Below, one piece after another: positions 52,330-63,134 of a DNA stretch of 64,000 nucleotides. Numbering within the stretch: the stretch's first letter is position 1; the number at the start of each line of letters is the position of its first letter. This stretch comes from Macrocystis pyrifera (taxonomy: Eukaryota; Sar; Phaeophyceae; Laminariales; Laminariaceae). A program made the translations under genes and the position numbers. Under the pieces are notes generated by a model. The model searched no databases, was not told the DNA's origin, and saw only the letters and a list, made by a program, of their open reading frames with translations. The stretch is from positions 17,830,468 through 17,894,467 of the forward strand of contig JASSKH010000002.1 in NCBI GenBank assembly GCA_031763025.1, given 5' to 3'.

Positions 52330-52445
52330 GTTCGTTTATAAAGGATAAACCACTGAGCTGCTCAGTCAGCGATAAACCACTGAGCTACTCAGTCAGGCTG
52401 ACTGAGTAGCTCAGTGGTTTATCCTTTATAAACGAACAAAAGAAG
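52330..52445. repeat. Palindrome with A-box (TAGCTCAGTGG) arms
   Basis: Arms of ~40 bp (GTTCGTTTATAAAGGATAAA...CTACTCAGTCAG and its complement) meet near 52390. One arm has an extra ~27-bp unit (GATAAACCACTGAGCTGCTC...). The arm ends CTTTATAAACGAACA are the complement of the leader terminus TGTTCGTTTATAAAG. Confidence 0.85.
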
Positions 52446-52677
52446 TACCTTTGGGCTCGATACGGCCTCCCGCCGATAGCATCTTCCGGGGTTGATCAAG
52501 CCCCTAATCAGCGCCTGGTTTTTCCTTCCTATTGTCCCCCTCCCTAGTCGTGCGTTCTTTTAACAAAGTGGTTCACTCCACTTGATTTCCCTTTTTCTAC
52601 CCACGGCAGAAAAAGCGGAAATACGACGTCTGGCGGGACTCGAACCCCGGACTTCTTTTGTTCTTTATAAACGAACA
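52330..52677 (-). other. 5' terminal module with tRNA-like boxes and palindrome
   Basis: Sense order on the minus strand: TGTTCGTTTATAAAG terminus, B box GGGGTTCGAGTCCCGCC (52632-52649 region), AGGGAGGG, a ~100-bp unique stretch, and then a palindrome ending CTTTATAAACGAAC at 52330. The outer ends are therefore inverted repeats of ~14 bp. Inside the palindrome GAGTAGCTCAGTGGTTTATC, an excellent tRNA A box, occurs in both orientations. A and B boxes are present but in the wrong order for a simple tRNA on the minus strand. Confidence 0.75.
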
Positions 52678-53697
52678 TACACAAGATCTTTCGAATGTGG
52701 CTGTTGTCACATCGAGGTTCCAACTACAGCGCTCTCGTGGTGGCGTCGCAGCAGAGAGCACATACATGGCACGGGCAACGGCTCAGGGACCATAGGTAGG
52801 GGTCCAGAAATATATAGAGATTGTTCGCGCGAAGCGCGAAAAAAATATAAAGGCGTTTTTGTCGGGCGAGCTACAATACCAGTTACTTGAAAATAGTGGG
52901 AAAAAAATAAGAAACCGGAATGCTGGTCGAGTCCGAATTTCTTATTTGTCAAAGGTACGTTCTATACTGAGTCAGTATAACCGCATTCAATTATCTCATT
53001 TTCCTGTCATTTACTCTTACAGTGGGCTCCTTTACCTGTGTTCTGGTAGAAGGCAAGATTCTGTTTTCAGCGTCAAAAGTCGATTTCATGTATTAGTGCA
53101 TATCTGTTCGAGATAAAATCCGATTGCGAAACGGTTTTTCACGTTGGATTACCTGGTACTTTCCGGATAGACTGGCAGTACCGGTATATTTGTTGCAGGT
53201 GAATGGCTTCGGGGGTGTCGTCGCAAAGATAGGCAACAAAAAACTAGAAAATACATTCTGTACTACTGCAGCTAGCTGCTGCTCTAGAATTTTATCTCTG
53301 AGGACACAGAAGGATCACACATGAGATACTCTACGCAACGTGACCGATGGAAGTGGTATCTCGTATAATATACTACTATGTTAAATATGGATGCATGGAG
53401 AGTTGTCTGGTGGTGTAATGACGAAGTTCACTGCATTTTAGACAACACACAGAACGCAGAGTCATCGCCTTCGGTCTTCTCCAAAAAAACATACCAGGTA
53501 CAATACACGGAAAACGTCAAAACGTGTGTTCAGAACAAGACGATTTCAATCGCCAAATGTATTCAGCAGCAGCCAGTGCTACACCAAATCCTTCACGTTA
53601 GCCCATGTTCAACGGCAGTGGCAACTAAAGAGAATCGCCTCTGCGACCACGCCAGCCATATTTAGAGTCGTCGTACGACCCACGGACGAAAGGGAAC

Positions 53698-54108
53698 TTG
53701 CAGGGAGGAAATTCAACTGTCCTCTGCGTTTCGGCGAATACGTTTTCCGTCCCTGGGCCAGGGTCAGCAGGCACGATGCGCCGTTGCTCGTCCAATTATG
53801 GGTCCAGGGTCGATCTGAGACCACCCACCCTCGCGGTGCGTGCACTCCTGGCAACTTCCGGATTCCTCCATCGGTGTACGACCGCTATCCCCTCCGCTCA
53901 CCCCCCCCTGGCGCTATCCATCCGCAATGCGCGGACTCAGATATTTGCCCCTGCCCCCACCGTCCTGGCGGCGACCATGGATGGCGCCAACGAATCCCGC
54001 ATTGAGGGGTCGGGAGCAAAACTTCGAGGCGTGGCCACGGCAGTGCTTGAAATCTTGGTCAGTGCTTGCTGCATCACCCCCCTGACGACTCCACGGCGAC
54101 TTTCATGA
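53698..54108 (+). CDS. Hypothetical ORF, unit A
   Basis: This 136-residue frame ends in a non-repetitive stretch (RNARTQIFAPAPTVLAATMD; GVATAVLEILVSACC). Frame continuity depends on an eight-C run at 53901. In unit B the run has nine C and the two halves fall in different frames (58253-58561 and 58395-58664). Either one unit is frameshifted or the run is miscounted. No family is recognised. Confidence 0.25.
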   Translation: MQGGNSTVLCVSANTFSVPGPGSAGTMRRCSSNYGSRVDLRPPTLAVRALLATSGFLHRCTTAIPSAHPPLALSIRNARTQIFAPAPTVLAATMDGANESRIEGSGAKLRGVATAVLEILVSACCITPLTTPRRLS

Positions 54109-55889
54109 CCGGGAGCTATCCGCGTTTCTCAGACACCGAAGCATAGCTTTGAGGTTGGCTGGCTATCTTCCTGTTGATGGCAATGGTGAATAGAGAGTGC
54201 AGAGATACCGGCGGTAGCCCTGAATATGAGGGACGCAACAAGACAAGACAAGAATAGTGTTGCCACGACAGCGGTGATTGGTTGTGGCCCGAAAACGACT
54301 TCGAAGCGTGTCCGCAGATTCAAGTGAGCAGCCACTCTTGTACATCCGAAAGGTACGCGCATTTGACACAGTTTACATACCACATTATAGAAGTTATATT
54401 ACGACAGTAGCACCGCTATCTATTTGTTCAAGAAAGCTAGCTAGCCATCTCCCTGCCAACAAGAGTACTCCCCATGCCTTCGCACGACTCGTAACCGAGA
54501 GTAGGCTGCCAACACACGCACTGAAGTTTGCAAGCCTCTACATGTTGTTTGGATAGTTTTACAAGCATCTATACCCGCCGCTCACCAGTATATCCCTGTC
54601 GCCTGGTCCCATTAGACCCTCGACTTTGTCGTCCTAACCAAGGGCGAGACCGATCCACTCGTTGCCTGATCTGGCTCCACCTGCAGCGTCGTCACCTTCA
54701 TCATCAGTGTTATCTGGCGATCAAATGGAAAATTATGCGGTCCACGCCAGATGAGCGAATAAGACAGCGAAACCGAAGTCTCAATCACACGCGAGGGCTA
54801 CACAATATCGTTCGCTTGCATCAGAAATGTCAGACTCCACCATACGCAAAAAAAAAGTAGAATATTTACACGCATGCCGCCATCTTTACGTTAGAGCTCC
54901 GGCAAACGACAAATGACTCACCTGCTCGCTTTGCGGTGTTGCCCGTAAGAAGGTCCTCGTTGTTGAAGTCGCCATTGCCTCCGCACCATCGTCCAGCGGT
55001 GGCTTGTAAGATTCCGCCTGCGGATGATATATATGCCCAGCAACGCTAAATCATCGAAAGACGGTTCAGCAGACTCTGGCGTGTATTGTCTTGGCATACA
55101 CGCCCCCCCTCCTTCCCTCCCTCCCTCAGCAAACCCTCCTCCTTCCTGGGCAGCACGCTCGCCTCTACGGCTGCATGAAATCCCTCGTCACCGTCTGCTG
55201 CGATTTCCTGCAGGTGGGAGATAGGGCGCCAGTTCCGGGCGCTGCGTCTCGGCCTGCGGCAGTAGATATCGCATGTCGTTCTGTGCAACACTTTCTCGTC
55301 GCTTGCCCAGCCTTTCATGACACAGGTATTGGCGGCGACCTGGCGTACAGGACGAAGGCACCTAGTGATGTTTCCCTCATGATCTTGACCGCTCCCCACA
55401 GCCCGACCAGCTGCGTCCGAGCTTCCCCGTGACAGAGAGCTTCACGCGCGGAGAGTAGCTGGTGCTATACAGGCGCACCTGTTTCGCGGATAGGGCATAT
55501 ACGAGACCTGTTTCGTGGAGAGGGGCGTAGACGAGGGCGGGAAGGACGAGGGTACTTCTGTGTGTAGAACTTGAGGGGCGCTGGGCGTTACGGTTACGTA
55601 TTGCAGTACCGACATATTCGATAGAGCTTTGACCGGCCACCGTATTTCCTCGATAATTTTTAAACCGGGCGCCAGGTCCTCGGGTGCAGGGAACGCAGAG
55701 GCGAGGCGATGGCGCACTTCGAGTCGACCATCGTTTTGCACAGAATGACCGAGTTGAAGGTATCATATAACCTTAGTCCCCTTGTGTGTCGTTGAGACGA
55801 GCGCTCGTACAGCGGGAGAACGGAATGGCGCTGTTCGGCAACTGCTTCCCCAGCAGGCATGCCGTCATGGCGGCGTGTTATCGAGACGA

Positions 55890-56078
55890 CTATGCTACCA
55901 ACTTCAACTTAGCGAGCGGGCGCAAGTGCAAGGTATTCGCCGCTTCTACGCCGCAGTTGTTGAAAGCCCGCGCAGCATCCGTTTTGATCGCGATGCTAGT
56001 CAGCGTAAGGGGTCCATCGAGCAGAAAGGCGGTCGCCGTGCAAGTTGGTGCAAAGACAAAAAAAGAGTGCAGGTACTC
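55890..56078 (-). CDS. Candidate last exon, unrecognised spliced gene, unit A
   Basis: The minus strand shows acceptor TTTTTTGTGGCAG|GAG (exon from 56078) after a T-rich tract. It is followed by EYLHSFFVFAPTCTATAFLL and ending HLRPLAKLKLVA with TAG at 55890. The reading frame does not join the upstream exon in phase (that exon ends at phase 2), so a different acceptor or an error must be involved. The plus strand of the same DNA also has an open frame (55786-56160, MSLRRALVQRENGMALFGNC...), so strand is uncertain. Confidence 0.25.
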   Translation of the reverse strand, partial: EYLHSFFVFAPTCTATAFLLDGPLTLTSIAIKTDAARAFNNCGVEAANTLHLRPLAKLKLVA

Positions 56079-56155
56079 CTGCCACAAAAAAGGGACACAG
56101 GAAAAAACGTACCCAGATATTATTTGTCATGGCACTCGTGGTTGGCTACGCTCAC

Positions 56156-56455
56156 CTTAGTCGATCCTCGAGAGCAGTAGGGAACGTCTCCTGTGTGAAC
56201 CCAGAAGGGACCCTCTGCAAGTGGAAGAGGAAGGGCGTGCTGCGATGGGGGAGTGCATTGATGGCCGCCACGTTTTGCCCCCGAATCGACCATCTCCCAC
56301 CCGCGTCTACACCAAGAACCTCCTTATCCACCCGGCTGGTCGCTCTTACGAAGGACATGGGCAGCAGGGGCTCAATCCCCAGCTTTTGGAGAAGAAGGGC
56401 AGGCTGGATCACGGCGGCCAGCTCGTTCTCGATGTACGCTGATCCCCGTTGCCTC
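56156..56455 (-). CDS. Candidate internal exon, unrecognised spliced gene, unit A
   Basis: A 300-bp stretch has a good acceptor (CCCTTTACTTCAG|GAGGC, exon start 56455) and a good donor (CTAAG|GTGAGCG, exon end 56156). It is fully open in one frame: RQRGSAYIENELAAVIQPAL, LLQKLGIEPLLPMSFVRATS, RVDKEVLGVDAGGRWSIRGQ, NVAAINALPHRSTPFLFHLQ. Composition is that of a folded protein. I recognise no domain. The duplicate is at 60713-61012. Confidence 0.4.
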
Positions 56456-56710
56456 CTGAAGTAAAGGGCGGTCGGTCAACACAGGAGTCATCGGGGGATG
56501 GGTTCAACAAGCGAGACGGACGACGGACGACGGGTCGAGGCGATGTCGAGTCTTGTAGAAAAAACAAACTGCGTCGCTCGTTCTGACGAAACAGGCAAGT
56601 CTGCTCTTGACCACCGTGATAACACTGCCAAGTTGGTACCGGTAGTTGTTTAGCTATGCTCTGGATCAAGCCTGAAACATAAAAACAGAGTAATACAACC
56701 CCCAGCTCAC

Positions 56711-57225
56711 CTGTGAGTCCAACAGAATGGGCGGCTTCAAGCCGTTGCCCCCATAAATCCTGAGCCTGGTCTCGTAGGAGAGCTCGAGCTGCCTGGTCGG
56801 CTGCTTCCTGCTGCCGCCTGGTCGGTTGCTGTTGCTGCTGTTGCTGCTTCTGTTGCTGCTGCTGCTGCTTGCTGCTGCTGCTTGCTGTCGATAGTGCTGG
56901 CACTGGTGCTTCTGGCTACAGCGGCCTTCCCGTTGAAGTCGGTTGCTTTGCGGGTGCTGCTGCCGGAGGCCGTTGGTACTCTTCCTGGCACTGCTCCTCC
57001 TCTTCGGCGTCTGGAGCCTGACACGGAGAGCTCTGACTGCCTGGTCTGCTGCTGCTGCTGCTGCTGCTGCTGTGCCGCCACTGCTCTGCTGCTGATGATG
57101 TGTTGGCGCCGCGAGAAAGGTGCCGCTCGTACACGAAACTTGACGGCCCAGTGAGCGGAATTCGAGCCTCGGGGTGATTTCGGGGTGATTTTGGCCTCTT
57201 GGCCAATATAAATCGTCGTAATCAA
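56711..57225 (-). pseudogene. Poly-Q first exon, frameshifted, unit A
   Basis: The minus-strand frame starts MITTIYIGQEAKITPKSPRG and runs through a first Q run. In the second CAG tract a length change shifts it into poly-A/T (AAAAATEAATAATATDQAA). In unit B the same exon stays in frame. The donor ACAG|GTGAGC lies at 56711/56710. Confidence 0.4.
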
Positions 57226-60200
57226 AAGTCGTAATCTATCTCGCTCGGTAAACTCCTTATATTATCAGGTATTGACCAATAGTAATGCGTCGTAATCAAG
57301 AAAAATGCCCTACCTTTTGTCGCTGTGCCGTTGTCGGCTCAGGGACCATAGGTAGGGGTCCAGAAATATATAGAGATTGTTCGCGCGAAGCGCGAAAAAA
57401 ATATAAAGGCGTTTTTGTCGGGCGAGCTACAATACCAGTTACTTGAAAATAGTGGGAAAAAATAAGAAACCGGAATGCTGGTCGAGTCCGAATTTCTTAT
57501 TTGTCAAAGGTACGTTCTATACTGAGTCAGTATAACCGCATTCAATTATCTCATTTTCCTGTCATTTACTCTTACAGTGGGCTCCTTTACCTGTGTTCTG
57601 GTAGAAGGCAAGATTCTGTTTTCAGCGTCAAAAGTCGATTTCATGTATTAGTGCATATCTGTTCGAGATAAAATCCGATTGCGAAACGGTTTTTCACGTT
57701 GGATTACCTGGTACTTTCCGGATAGACTGGCAGTACCGGTATATTTGTTGCAGGTGAATGGCTTCGGGGGTGTCGTCGCAAAGATAGGCAACAAAAAACT
57801 AGAAAATACATTCTGTACTACTGCAGCTAGCTGCTGCCCTAGAATTTTATCTCTGAGGACACAGAAGGATCACACATGAGATACTCTACGCAACGTGACC
57901 GATGGAAGTGGTATCTCGTATAATATACTACTATGTTAAATATGGATGCATGGAGAGTTGTCTGGTGGTGTAATGACGAAGTTCACTGCATTTTAGACAA
58001 CACACAGAACGCAGAGTCATCGCCTTCGGTCTTCTCCAAAAAAACATACCAGGTACAATACACGGAAAACGTCAAAACGTGTGTTCAGAACAAGACGATT
58101 TCAATCGCCAAATGTATTCAGCAGCAGCCAGTGCTACACCAAATCCTTCACGTTAGCCCATGTTCAACGGCAGTGGCAACTAAAGAGAATCGCCTCTGCG
58201 ACCACGCCAGCCATATTTAGAGTCGTCGTACGACCCACGGACGAAAGGGAACTTGCAGGGAGGAAATTCAACTGTCCTCTGCGTTTCGGCGAATACGTTT
58301 TCCGTCCCTGGGCCAGGGTCAGCAGGCACGATGCGCCGTTGCTCGTCCAATTATGGGTCCAGGGTCGATCTGAGACCACCCACCCTCGCGGTGCGTGCAC
58401 TCCTGGCAACTTCCGGATTCCTCCATCGGTGTACGACCGCTATCCCCTCCGCTCACCCCCCCCCTGGCGCTATCCATCCGCAATGCGCGGACTCAGATAT
58501 TTGCCCCTGCCCCCACCGTCCTGGCGGCGACCATGGATGGCGCCAACGAATCCCGCATTGAGGGGTCGGGAGCAAAACTTCGAGGCGTGGCCACGGCAGT
58601 GCTTGAAATCTTGGTCAGTGCTTGCTGCATCACCCCCCTGACGACTCCACGGCGACTTTCATGACCGGGAGCTATCCGCGTTTCTCAGACACCGAAGCAT
58701 AGCTTTGAGGTTGGCTGGCTATCTTCCTGTTGATGGCAATGGTGAATAGAGAGTGCAGAGATACCGGCGGTAGCCCTGAATATGAGGGACGCAACAAGAC
58801 AAGACAAGAATAGTGTTGCCACGACAGCGGTGATTGGTTGTGGCCCGAAAACGACTTCGAAGCGTGTCCGCAGATTCAAGTGAGCAGCCACTCTTGTACA
58901 TCCGAAAGGTACGCGCATTTGACACAGTTTACATACCACATTATAGAAGTTATATTACGACAGTAGCACCGCTATCTATTTGTTCAAGAAAGCTAGCTAG
59001 CCATCTCCCTGCCAACAAGAGTACTCCCCATGCCTTCGCACGACTCGTAACCGAGAGTAGGCTGCCAACACACGCACTGAAGTTTGCAAGCCTCTACATG
59101 TTGTTTGGATAGTTTTACAAGCATCTATACCCGCCGCTCACCAGTATATCCCTGTCGCCTGGTCCCATTAGACCCTCGACTTTGTCGTCCTAACCAAGGG
59201 CGAGACCGATCCACTCGTTGCCTGATCTGGCTCCACCTGCAGCGTCGTCACCTTCATCATCAGTGTTATCTGGCGATCAAATGGAAAATTATGCGGTCCA
59301 CGCCAGATGAGCGAATAAGACAGCGAAACCGAAGTCTCAATCACACGCGAGGGCTACACAATATCGTTCGCTTGCATCAGAAATGTCAGACTCCACCATA
59401 CGCAAAAAAAAAGTAGAATATTTACACGCATGCCGCCATCTTTACGTTAGAGCTCCGGCAAACGACAAATGACTCACCTGCTCGCTTTGCGGTGTTGCCC
59501 GTAAGAAGGTCCTCGTTGTTGAAGTCGCCATTGCCTCCGCACCATCGTCCAGCGGTGGCTTGTAAGATTCCGCCTGCGGATGATATATATGCCCAGCAAC
59601 GCTAAATCATCGAAAGACGGTTCAGCAGACTCTGGCCGTGTATTGTCTTGGCATACACGCCCCCCCTCCTTCCCTCCCTCCCTCAGCAAACCCTCCTCCT
59701 TCCTGGGCAGCACGCTCGCCTCTACGGCTGCATGAAATCCCTCGTCACCGTCTGCTGCGATTTCCTGCAGGTGGGAGATAGGGCGCCAGTTCCGGGCGCT
59801 GCGTCTCGGCCTGCGGCAGTAGATATCGCATGTCGTTCTGTGCAACACTTTCTCGTCGCTTGCCCAGCCTTTCATGACACAGGTATTGGCGGCGACCTGG
59901 CGTACAGGACGAAGGCACCTAGTGATGTTTCCCTCATGATCTTGACCGCTCCCCACAGCCCGACCAGCTGCGTCCGAGCTTCCCCGTGACAGAGAGCTTC
60001 ACGCGCGGAGAGTAGCTGGTGCTATACAGGCGCACCTGTTTCGCGGATAGGGCATATACGAGACCTGTTTCGTGGAGAGGGGCGTAGACGAGGGCGGGAA
60101 GGACGAGGGTACTTCTGTGTGTAGAACTTGAGGGGCGCTGGGCGTTACGGTTACGTATTGCAGTACCGACATATTCGATAGAGCTTTGACCGGCCACCGT

Positions 60201-60712
60201 ATTTCCTCGATAATTTTTAAACCGGGCGCCAGGTCCTCGGGTGCAGGGAACGCAGAGGCGAGGCGATGGCGCACTTCGAGTCGACCATCGTTTTGCACAG
60301 AATGACCGAGTTGAAGGTATCATATAACCTTAGTCCCCTTGTGTGTCGTTGAGACGAGCGCTCGTACAGCGGGAGAACGGAATGGCGCTGTTCGGCAACT
60401 GCTTCCCCAGCAGGCATGCCGTCATGGCGGCGTGTTATCGAGACGACTATGCTACCAACTTCAACTTAGCGAGCGGGCGCAAGTGCAAGGTATTCGCCGC
60501 TTCTACGCCGCAGTTGTTGAAAGCCCGCGCAGCATCCGTTTTGATCGCGATGCTAGTCAGCGTAAGGGGTCCATCGAGCAGAAAGGCGGTCGCCGTGCAA
60601 GTTGGTGCAAAGACAAAAAAAGAGTGCAGGTACTCCTGCCACAAAAAAGGGACACAGGAAAAAACGTACCCAGATATTATTTGTCATGGCACTCGTGGTT
60701 GGCTACGCTCAC

Positions 60713-61012
60713 CTTAGTCGATCCTCGAGAGCAGTAGGGAACGTCTCCTGTGTGAACCCAGAAGGGACCCTCTGCAAGTGGAAGAGGAAGGGCGTGCTGC
60801 GATGGGGGAGTGCATTGATGGCCGCCACGTTTTGCCCCCGAATCGACCATCTCCCACCCGCGTCTACACCAAGAACCTCCTTATCCACCCGGCTGGTCGC
60901 TCTTACGAAGGACATGGGCAGCAGGGGCTCAATCCCCAGCTTTTGGAGAAGAAGGGCAGGCTGGATCACGGCGGCCAGCTCGTTCTCGATGTACGCTGAT
61001 CCCCGTTGCCTC
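60713..61012 (-). CDS. Candidate internal exon, unit B
   Basis: Identical in sequence and splice words to 56156-56455 as far as I can see. Confidence 0.4.
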
Positions 61013-61597
61013 CTGAAGTAAAGGGCGGTCGGTCAACACAGGAGTCATCGGGGGATGGGTTCAACAAGCGAGACGGACGACGGACGACGGGTCGAGGCGA
61101 TGTCGAGTCTTGTAGAAAAAACAAACTGCGTCGCTCGTTCTGACGAAACAGGCAAGTCTGCTCTTGACCACCGTGATAACACTGCCAAGTTGGTACCGGT
61201 AGTTGTTTAGCTATGCTCTGGATCAAGCCTGAAACATAAAAACAGAGTAATACAACCCCCAGCTCACCTGTGAGTCCAACAGAATGGGCGGCTTCAAGCC
61301 GTTGCCCCCATAAATCCTGAGCCTGGTCTCGTAGGAGAGCTCGAGCTGCCTGGTCGGCTGCTTCCTGCTGCCGCCTGGTCGGTTGCTGTTGCTGCTGTTG
61401 CTGCTTCTGTTGCTGCTGCTGCTTCTGCTGCTGCTTGCTGTCGATAGTGCTGGCACTGGTGCTTCTGGCTACAGCGGCCTTCCCGTTGAAGTCGGTTGCT
61501 TTGCGGGTGCTGCTGCCGGAGGCCGTTGGTACTCTTCCTGGCACTGCTCCTCCTCTTCGGCGTCTGGAGCCTGACACGGAGAGCTCTGACTGCCTGG

Positions 61598-61629
<32 letters not shown>

Positions 61630-61781
61630 GCCGCCACTGCTCTGCTGCTGATGATGTGTTGGCGCCGCGAGAAAGGTGCCGCTCGTACACGAAACTTGAC
61701 AGCCCAGTGAGCGGAATTCGAGCCTCGGGGTGATTTCGGGGTGATTTTGGCCTCTTGGCCAATATAAATCGTCGTAATCAA
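60966..61781 (-). CDS. Poly-Q protein frame, unit B
   Basis: This 271-residue open frame has two Q-rich tracts (about residues 52-61 and 119-137), followed by RDQAQDLWGQRLEAAHSVGL. A 39-bp segment (61229-61267) has clean splice ends (CACAG|GTGAGC ... ATGTTTCAG|GCTTG) and is a multiple of three, so it can be read either as a very short intron or as coding (ELGVVLLCFYVSG). Downstream residues run to ...GNGDQRTSRTSWPP in a frame different from the exon at 60713-61012, so part of this frame is probably spliced out. Function is unknown. Confidence 0.4.
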
Positions 61782-61890
61782 AAGTCGTAATCTATCTCGC
61801 TCGGTAAACTCCTTATATTATCAGGTATTGACCAATAGTAATGCGTCGTAATCAAGAAAAATGCCCTACCTTTTGTCGCTGTGCCGTTGT

Positions 61891-62400
61891 CGGCCCGAAA
61901 ACTTGAGCGACCCGTATCGAGAATGCCTGCGCAAGCCTTGGAAATGTCTCCATCTCCTCTTTTTTCGCCTCTCCCAGGCCCCACTACTAGAAAATTGCCG
62001 ATTTTGTGGTACTGTTTTCTGATAGAAGACTGGACTTGCTTCTGGATAGTGTGACTTTGTGACGAGAGATGAGAGATTTCTGCAGGAGGATCGTATTTGC
62101 TGTGGGTTTGTGATAGGTACATGCATTTCTTCCGTGGGGGATTTTCTGGTGAACTCCTGGAGGATGATTTGACATGTCTCCAACAGGGGAGGGATTCTGC
62201 TAAAGTTCGGATTTTTTTAGAGTTACTCCGTTGAGAGATGTGACGCTTTGCCTTGACGATTCCGATCAGGAGGACTATTGGTTGTGATCGGAGATCGACA
62301 TGGATTTATCGTAGACTACTCAGGAGTTATATATGGATGGTGGCTTTTATGATGTGGCCAAGAGGGTCCGTCGGCACGAATGGTGGGAATTATCAAGGCT
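61891..62400 (+). repeat. Mosaic repeat fragment R3
   Basis: Three blocks are joined: ~61965-62000 = 473-520; ~62001-62312 = 8294-8610; ~62280-62393 = 1873-1992. The second and third blocks are continuous here, though they lie more than 6 kb apart in R1. This gives the likely original order of the family. Confidence 0.8.
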
Positions 62401-62403
62401 TAT

Positions 62404-62765
62404 CACGGTAATTTCGGCGGGACGGTAACGGCGGTAACGGCGGGACGGGACGGTAAAACCGCCGTCAAAATCGTACCGCCGTCCCGTCCCGTCCCGTCCG
62501 ACAAATTCCCTGACCACCGTCAATTACCGTCCGGTATCTCTCCCGTTGAAAATTACCGTCCCGTCCCGCCGTGACTCCGTAAATTTACCGTCCCGTCCCG
62601 CCGTGACACCGTAAAAATACCGTCCCGTCCCGCCGTGACTCCGTAATTTTACCGTCCCGTCCCGCCGTGACTCCGTAAATATACCGTCCCGTCCCGCCGT
62701 GACTCCGTAAATTTACCGTCCCGTCCCGCCGTGACTCCGTGAATTTACCGTCCCGTCCCGCCAAA
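62404..62765. repeat. CCGTCCCGTCCCGCCGTGACTCCGTAA minisatellite with inverted head
   Basis: About seven units of ~36-38 bp (core ACCGTCCCGTCCCGCCGTGA) at 62535-62760 are preceded at 62404-62465 by the complementary sense (CGGCGGGACGGTAACGGCGG). The array could fold back on itself. Short frames here are by-products. Confidence 0.9.
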
Positions 62766-63134
62766 AAAAACTACACCGCTGTCACATACAGAATAGTCCC
62801 TTCCCGCCGACACAACTTACCTCTTCATGTCCAAGATACACTGGTGGTCGTCTGCTCCCGTTCACATGCCCACCACGAAATTACGAAATTACGAAATTTC
62901 GAGTTTCACAAATTTGAAATTAAGTTTCATTTTCTATTTTATGGCAGAAGCTGTGGTGCTGGTGTTGATGTATTTTCATTTACATAATTAGAGTGTCTGC
63001 GCAAAAGAAAGAATATTACGAATTTTGCTTATCTATTCCCCCGTTACCGACGACTAATCAAATATCCTAATCAAATTTCCATAATAATGACGAAGTTATG
63101 CATTTTTGGATAGCATATTATACTAGAGCCATAT
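62766..63134. other. AT-rich segment, no gene
   Basis: ACGAAATTACGAAATTACGAAATTTCG repeats near 62877-62900. No other feature seen. Confidence 0.4.

Larger units (their letters stand above)
48639..52677 (-). mobile_element. Gag-only LTR retroelement with unlike termini
   Basis: The element reads on the minus strand and is flanked by the perfect 5-bp duplication TACAC (48634-48638, 52678-52682). Its 3' end is a 217-bp LTR (48639-48855; TGTTCGTTGTGCC...CGAACA in sense) preceded by the purine tract AGGGAGGG. Its 5' end is not that LTR. It is a 348-bp module (52330-52677) beginning with the same leader as copia-2. A primer-binding-like GTTGGTACCGACGCAGC (52304-52320) and a gag ORF follow, then ~2 kb without protease, integrase or RT. 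The gag-only layout resembles plant TR-GAG elements. The mismatched ends are unusual. Confidence 0.8.
52779..57334. repeat. 4.56-kb tandem duplication, unit A
   Basis: Nearly identical to 57335-61890 (offset 4555-4557). Both units start CGGCTCAGGGACCATAGG and end with CTGTGCCGTTGT before the next start or flank. Near the start is a hairpin-capable TTCGCGCGAAGCGCGAA (52829-52845). Differences between units are a handful of indels in A, C and CAG runs and a few substitutions. Confidence 0.95.
57335..61890. repeat. 4.56-kb tandem duplication, unit B
   Basis: Partner of unit A. Visible differences: TGCCCTAG for TGCTCTAG near 57838, nine C for eight C near 58457, GGCCGTG for GGCGTG near 59636, and rearranged CAG/CAA codons near 61400-61435. 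Such small divergence implies a very recent duplication, or an assembly duplication. Confidence 0.95.
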
